Positions 61,494-64,000 of a DNA stretch of 64,000 nt are shown piece by piece. A program made the translations under genes and the position numbers. Location: positions 1 through 64,000 of the forward strand of contig CAJWLM010000007.1 in NCBI GenBank assembly GCA_913043025.1, written 5' to 3'. The notes beneath the pieces were generated by a model. That model ran no database searches. It saw nothing but the letters and a program-made list of their open reading frames with translations, and was not told the origin of the DNA. Within the stretch, counting starts at the first letter, position 1. The number at the start of each line of letters is the position of its first letter. The stretch comes from an uncultured Rhodospirillaceae bacterium (lineage in GTDB: Bacteria; Pseudomonadota; Alphaproteobacteria; UBA8366).

Positions 61494-62858
61494 ATGTCTC
61501 ATAAAGTGCCCGCCGTCGAACCTGTTACCGATAAGGATACGTTGATCAAGTATCTTGAGAAAGGTGTTAAGCCGCGTGAAAATTGGCGAATCGGTACTGA
61601 GCACGAGAAATTTGTTTACCGTTTGTCGGATTACGCGCCGCTTGCTTATAATGGTAGCCCTGGAATACGCCAAATCCTTGAGAAGTTACAGCGTTATGGT
61701 TGGGCGCCAGTGACGGAGAAGGGTAATATTATCGCTTTAAAAAAAGCTGATGGGTCTTCTGTGACCCTAGAGCCCGGCGGTCAATTTGAACTTTCTGGTG
61801 CTCCAGTAGCCAGCATCCACCAGACATGTAATGAGGTGCAGTCTCATCTCACCGAAGTTAAGGCAGTTTGTGAAGAGATTGGCGCAGGTATGTCTGGCAT
61901 TGGATTTGTGCCGAAATGGCGTCGCGACGAAATACCGTGGATGCCAAAGGGCCGTTACAAAGTTATGCGAGACTACATGTTAAAAACCGGCTCGCTCGGC
62001 CATGATATGATGCTTCGAACTTCGACTGTGCAAGTTAATTTAGACTTCTCCTCTGAGGCCGATATGGTGCAAAAAATGCGCATCGCGGTTGCTCTCCAAC
62101 CCGTTGCAACGGCGCTTTTTGCTAACTCTCCTTTTACTGAGGGACGTCCTAATGGGTTTTTGAGCTACCGGAGTCACACCTGGACCGATACTGACCCCGA
62201 CCGTTCAGGCATGCTGCCCTTTATCTTCGATGATGGTTTTGGGTTTGAGCGCTGGGTGGATTATGTGCTCGATGTGCCAATGTATTTTGTCTATCGCGAG
62301 GGTTTGTATCAGGATGTAGCAGGCTGTTCTTTTAGAGATTTTATGGCTGGTAAGCTGAAAGGATTTGAAGGGGTTTATCCTAGCTTACGCGACTGGGAAG
62401 ATCACATGACCACACCATTCCCAGAAGTCCGCCTCAAGCACTTTATTGAGATGCGTGGTGCTGATGGGGGGCCGTGGAGCCGTCTTTGTGCACTGCCGGC
62501 TCTTTGGGTAGGATTGCTTTACGATTCTGAAGCTCAAAATGAGGCGTGGGACCTTATCAAAGATTGGAAAACTAGCGAGATGCAGTGTATTCGTGCGGCC
62601 GTTCCGAGGTATGCGCTTAAGACCCAGTTCCGTGGGCGACCGCTGCAAGATATCGCTAAATCCATGGTGGAAATTGCCGGAGATGGACTAAGAAGACGCA
62701 GGGTTGCAAGCGGTTCTAAAAGTGACGAATGCAGCTACATAGAGACATTGCAAGAGATTGCCGAAAGTGGAATAAGCCCGGCGGAAACGTTACTTGAAAG
62801 ATTTGAGAAGGATTGGGGTGGTGATATAGACAGGGTTTATATGGCAACTACATATTAG
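61494..62858 (+). CDS. gshA: Glutamate--cysteine ligase (plant/alphaproteobacterial type)
   Basis: A 454-residue plant-like glutamate-cysteine ligase, the first step of glutathione synthesis. WRIGTEHEKFVYRLSDYAPL gives the metal and ATP contacts, LEPGGQFELSGAPVASIHQT the substrate region, MLRTSTVQVNLDFSSEADMV and LFANSPFTEGRPNGFLSYRS the core. Length matches the family. It sits after rsmE and is convergent with tldD. No glutathione synthetase gene is in the window. Confidence 0.95.
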   Translation: MSHKVPAVEPVTDKDTLIKYLEKGVKPRENWRIGTEHEKFVYRLSDYAPLAYNGSPGIRQILEKLQRYGWAPVTEKGNIIALKKADGSSVTLEPGGQFELSGAPVASIHQTCNEVQSHLTEVKAVCEEIGAGMSGIGFVPKWRRDEIPWMPKGRYKVMRDYMLKTGSLGHDMMLRTSTVQVNLDFSSEADMVQKMRIAVALQPVATALFANSPFTEGRPNGFLSYRSHTWTDTDPDRSGMLPFIFDDGFGFERWVDYVLDVPMYFVYREGLYQDVAGCSFRDFMAGKLKGFEGVYPSLRDWEDHMTTPFPEVRLKHFIEMRGADGGPWSRLCALPALWVGLLYDSEAQNEAWDLIKDWKTSEMQCIRAAVPRYALKTQFRGRPLQDIAKSMVEIAGDGLRRRRVASGSKSDECSYIETLQEIAESGISPAETLLERFEKDWGGDIDRVYMATTY

Positions 62859-62954
62859 TTTTTTCCAGATAACAAAGCCTGTGTTTTCACTTGTGTAGCT
62901 GGGAGAAGTGTCCACTACCTACATTCTTGTCGTTGAATTGGATGTTTGCATTCA

Positions 62955-64000
62955 TCAGGCCGCGGTCCCACCAACCGTCAATCCGTTCAGGCGAAGCGTT
63001 GGTTGCCCGACACCAACTGGAACACTCTGACCATTCTTACCACAACTTCCTATGCCGGGGTCCAATTGCATATCATTTCCTATCATAGCAATTCGTGTGA
63101 GCACGTCTGGACCATTCCCAATTAACGTAGCGCCTTTAGCTGGAGGGCCTAATTTCCCGTTTTCGATCAAATAAGCCTCGGTGCAACTAAATACAAATTT
63201 ACCGCTTGTAATATCAACTTGTCCTCCACCGAAGTTAACTGCGTAAAGACCTTTCTCAACCGACTCTAGAATTTCGCTTGGATCTTTATCGCCATTTTTC
63301 ATGTAGGTGTTGGTCATTCGGGGCATTGGCAGGTGTGCATAGGACTGACGGCGGCCATTCCCCGTGGTCTGCATCCCCATTAATCGGGCATTCATCCGAT
63401 CCTGTATATAACCAGTAAGAATTCCATCCTCAATTAAGACGGTTTCATCTGGTGCGGTACCTTCGTCATCAACTGTAATGGACCCACGCCGATTAGCTAT
63501 TGTTCCATCATCCACAACTACCACACCTGGGCTCGCCACTCGTTCTCCAAGAAGACCCGAAAATGCAGAGGTTTTTTTCCTATTAAAATCCCCCTCTAAC
63601 CCATGACCAATAGCTTCGTGTAACAAAATGCCGGGCCATCCGGGTCCTAATACCACCACCATTTCGCCTGCGGGGGTGGGCACGGAGTCGAGATTGACTA
63701 ACGCTTGCCTCAACGCTTCATTGGCTTGATTTTGCCACGCATCGGGATCAACAAAGCTCGAATAGCTAGCGCGTCCGCCAGTGCCCTGCGAACCGTTTTC
63801 CATGCGACCACCATCAGCAACTGTGACTGAAATGTTAAGTTGAACTAATGGCCGAATGTCTGCAGTGTGGGAACCATTAGGTCTGATAATGCGTATTGCT
63901 TGCCATTCTCCGGAGATGGAAGCCATTACTTGTACTATTCGGTCGTCGAGATTGCGCAAATACCCATCAATGTCCGATAGAAGTGCAACTTTAGAATCGA
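62955..64000 (-). CDS. tldD: TldD metalloprotease, N-terminus beyond the window
   Basis: The C-terminal about 348 residues of TldD, the zinc-bearing half of the TldD/PmbA protease. The metal motif HExxxH is in [74 protein letters not shown] and [20 protein letters not shown] are family marks. The frame stays open to the window end ([19 protein letters not shown]), so the start lies outside; an apparent TTG start at 63959 is internal. It converges on gshA. Confidence 0.94.
   Translation of the reverse strand, partial: DSKVALLSDIDGYLRNLDDRIVQVMASISGEWQAIRIIRPNGSHTADIRPLVQLNISVTVADGGRMENGSQGTGGRASYSSFVDPDAWQNQANEALRQALVNLDSVPTPAGEMVVVLGPGWPGILLHEAIGHGLEGDFNRKKTSAFSGLLGERVASPGVVVVDDGTIANRRGSITVDDEGTAPDETVLIEDGILTGYIQDRMNARLMGMQTTGNGRRQSYAHLPMPRMTNTYMKNGDKDPSEILESVEKGLYAVNFGGGQVDITSGKFVFSCTEAYLIENGKLGPPAKGATLIGNGPDVLTRIAMIGNDMQLDPGIGSCGKNGQSVPVGVGQPTLRLNGLTVGGTAA

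Noticed and set aside
1-64000. CRISPR arrays, transposases, integrases, phage genes and toxin-antitoxin pairs
   Set aside because: None was seen: no regularly spaced repeats, no IS-type terminal repeats and no matching proteins.

Overview
The window looks like chromosomal DNA of an alphaproteobacterium, probably an uncultivated marine Rhodospirillales-like lineage of moderate GC. This rests on gene content and order: plant-type gshA beside rsmE and ubiA with both halves of the TldD/PmbA protease nearby, a METTL20-like methyltransferase, coq7, gluQ and an IF-1 with alphaproteobacterial features. No phage, transposase, integrase, CRISPR array or rRNA gene is visible. The lineage is inferred, not computed.

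Layout. (1) 1-12.7 kb is a catabolic region. A truncated CmcJ-like oxygenase is followed by a leftward operon of two acyl-CoA dehydrogenases and an ADP-forming acyl-CoA synthetase. Divergent from it is a rightward series: GntR/FCD regulator, luciferase-like flavin oxidoreductase, HyuB, HyuA, a RutE-like reductase and an oxaloacetate-decarboxylase-like enzyme. (2) 12.9-15.9 kb holds two tandem small 2OG-Fe(II) oxygenases and a ThDP enzyme. (3) 16-21 kb resembles a photoreactivation/stress cluster: a frameshifted DUF2256 gene, DUF3429, lipocalin Blc, DCC thiol oxidoreductase and a DNA photolyase. Two small minus-strand genes with good Shine-Dalgarno sites lie beside it. (4) 21-27.6 kb has a response regulator with a decayed HD-GYP domain, a sulfonate/nitrate-type ABC transporter with a structured leader, a CitE-like CoA-ester lyase and a YeiH-family transporter.

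(5) 27.9-35 kb is mostly housekeeping: tRNA-Ser(GGA), gluQ, AlkA, an esterase, an HNH nuclease, coq7, dsbB (apparently starting at ATT), DedA, a TPR-glycosyltransferase and tRNA-Leu(CAA) with its own promoter and terminator. (6) 35-44 kb carries branched-acid/CoA enzymes: an AlsS-like acetolactate synthase, an atypical HMG-CoA lyase, an Fe-ADH, an isochorismatase-fold protein without its cysteine, a CaiB-type CoA transferase and a LeuCD pair. (7) 44-52 kb: BipA, DUF547, SDR, threonine dehydratase, sterol-desaturase-type hydroxylase, a GT4 with an unusual tail, and IF-1. (8) 51.9-64 kb: an MdeR/MdeB-like regulator and E1 pair, pmbA, ubiD, a GGCT-like orphan, a METTL20-like methyltransferase, ubiA, rsmE, gshA and tldD (cut by the window end).

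The strongest candidate for an undescribed system is the regulator-centred catabolic island at about 0.8-12.7 kb. It combines a flavin monooxygenase, an ATP-dependent amidohydrolase pair, a semialdehyde-reductase-like protein and a private acyl-CoA oxidation branch, which suggests ring opening of a nitrogen heterocycle or lactam. The substrate is unknown.
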